From Brachybacterium sp. (GTDB lineage Bacteria; Actinomycetota; Actinomycetes; Actinomycetales; Dermabacteraceae): a stretch of 5,951 nucleotides of DNA. Positions 5,880 to 5,951 of the stretch are shown here, in pieces (within the stretch, counting starts at the first letter, position 1; each line of letters opens with the position of its first letter). The stretch lies in the NCBI GenBank assembly GCA_030451965.1, contig JAKDNE010000213.1:1-5951 (forward strand). The letters run 5' to 3'. The notes below the pieces were generated by a model, which made no database searches, was not told the DNA's origin, and was given only the letters and a program-made list of their open reading frames with translations. A program made the position numbers and the translations under genes.

Positions 5880-5923
5880 CGTCACGGGGCCGTCACCGCC
5901 GCGTCACCGTCGCGTCACCGGCA
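5880..5923 (+). repeat. Four 11-bp direct repeats (CGTCACSGNSN type) upstream of the cluster
   Basis: CGTCAC occurs at 5880, 5891, 5902 and 5913, exactly 11 bases apart. The middle and right three units share CGTCACCG. An 11-bp period puts each unit on nearly the same face of the helix and is not a multiple of three, so it is not a protein repeat. The array ends 22 bases before the cap gene's ATG on the minus strand. Its placement and phasing suit an operator for a DNA-binding regulator: OmpR-type and SARP regulators of actinobacteria bind 11-bp-spaced direct repeats, and the TCACC core resembles the PhoP unit GTTCACC. Binding by any specific regulator is inference. Confidence 0.6.
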
Positions 5924-5951
5924 CGGGTGGGATGCGCTGGAAGAACTGGGA

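Noticed and set aside
5880..5923. CRISPR array or replication iterons
   Set aside because: The units are only 11 bp with no spacer structure, there is no AT-rich stretch, and no cas or replication gene is present; a regulator site fits better.
1..5951. Type VI secretion system or ordinary prophage tail
   Set aside because: DUF4255, DUF5908, the LysM CIS-tube adaptor and two Afp-like tube genes are eCIS hallmarks. No TssB/TssC pair, TssJLM membrane complex or phage head genes are seen, though the flanks are not visible.

Overview
The window carries a compact, one-direction gene cluster on the minus strand that encodes the structural core of an extracellular contractile injection system (eCIS; the Afp / PVC / phage-tail-like family). 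The DNA is very GC-rich, with strong G/C preference at third codon positions, AGGAGG-type ribosome binding sites and almost no intergenic DNA. This suggests a high-GC actinobacterium (Actinomycetota). The genus cannot be fixed from this sequence.

In transcription order (right to left): a short upstream region with four 11-bp direct repeats (5880-5923); a Pvc16/DUF4255-type tail-cap protein (5231-5857); a 345-residue protein of unknown function (4192-5229); the contractile sheath (2614-4173); a first inner-tube protein (2128-2565); a second, paralogous tube protein (1626-2096); a 58-residue DUF5908-type protein (1426-1602); a tube-to-spike adaptor with a C-terminal LysM domain (712-1419); and the N-terminal 238 residues of a VgrG / phage protein D-type spike that runs off the left edge (1-715). 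Gaps range from a 4-base overlap to about 48 bases, so the set is probably one operon.

From what is known of the family, tube subunits stack into an inner tube wrapped by the sheath, the cap closes the distal end, and the second tube protein, the LysM adaptor and the spike form the puncturing end. Genes expected further along (gp25-like baseplate protein, PAAR tip, large baseplate proteins, AAA+ ATPase, tape measure, cargo) are not in the window and would lie to the left if present. There is one sheath gene and two tube genes, unlike Afp and PVC with their several sheath paralogues.

The points most worth a second look are the 11-bp-phased repeats before the first gene, an Asp/Thr/Gly-rich insertion inside the sheath, and the unassigned 345-residue protein between cap and sheath. 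No tRNA, rRNA, CRISPR array, insertion sequence or clear intrinsic terminator was seen. No stretch over 300 bases lacks a gene.
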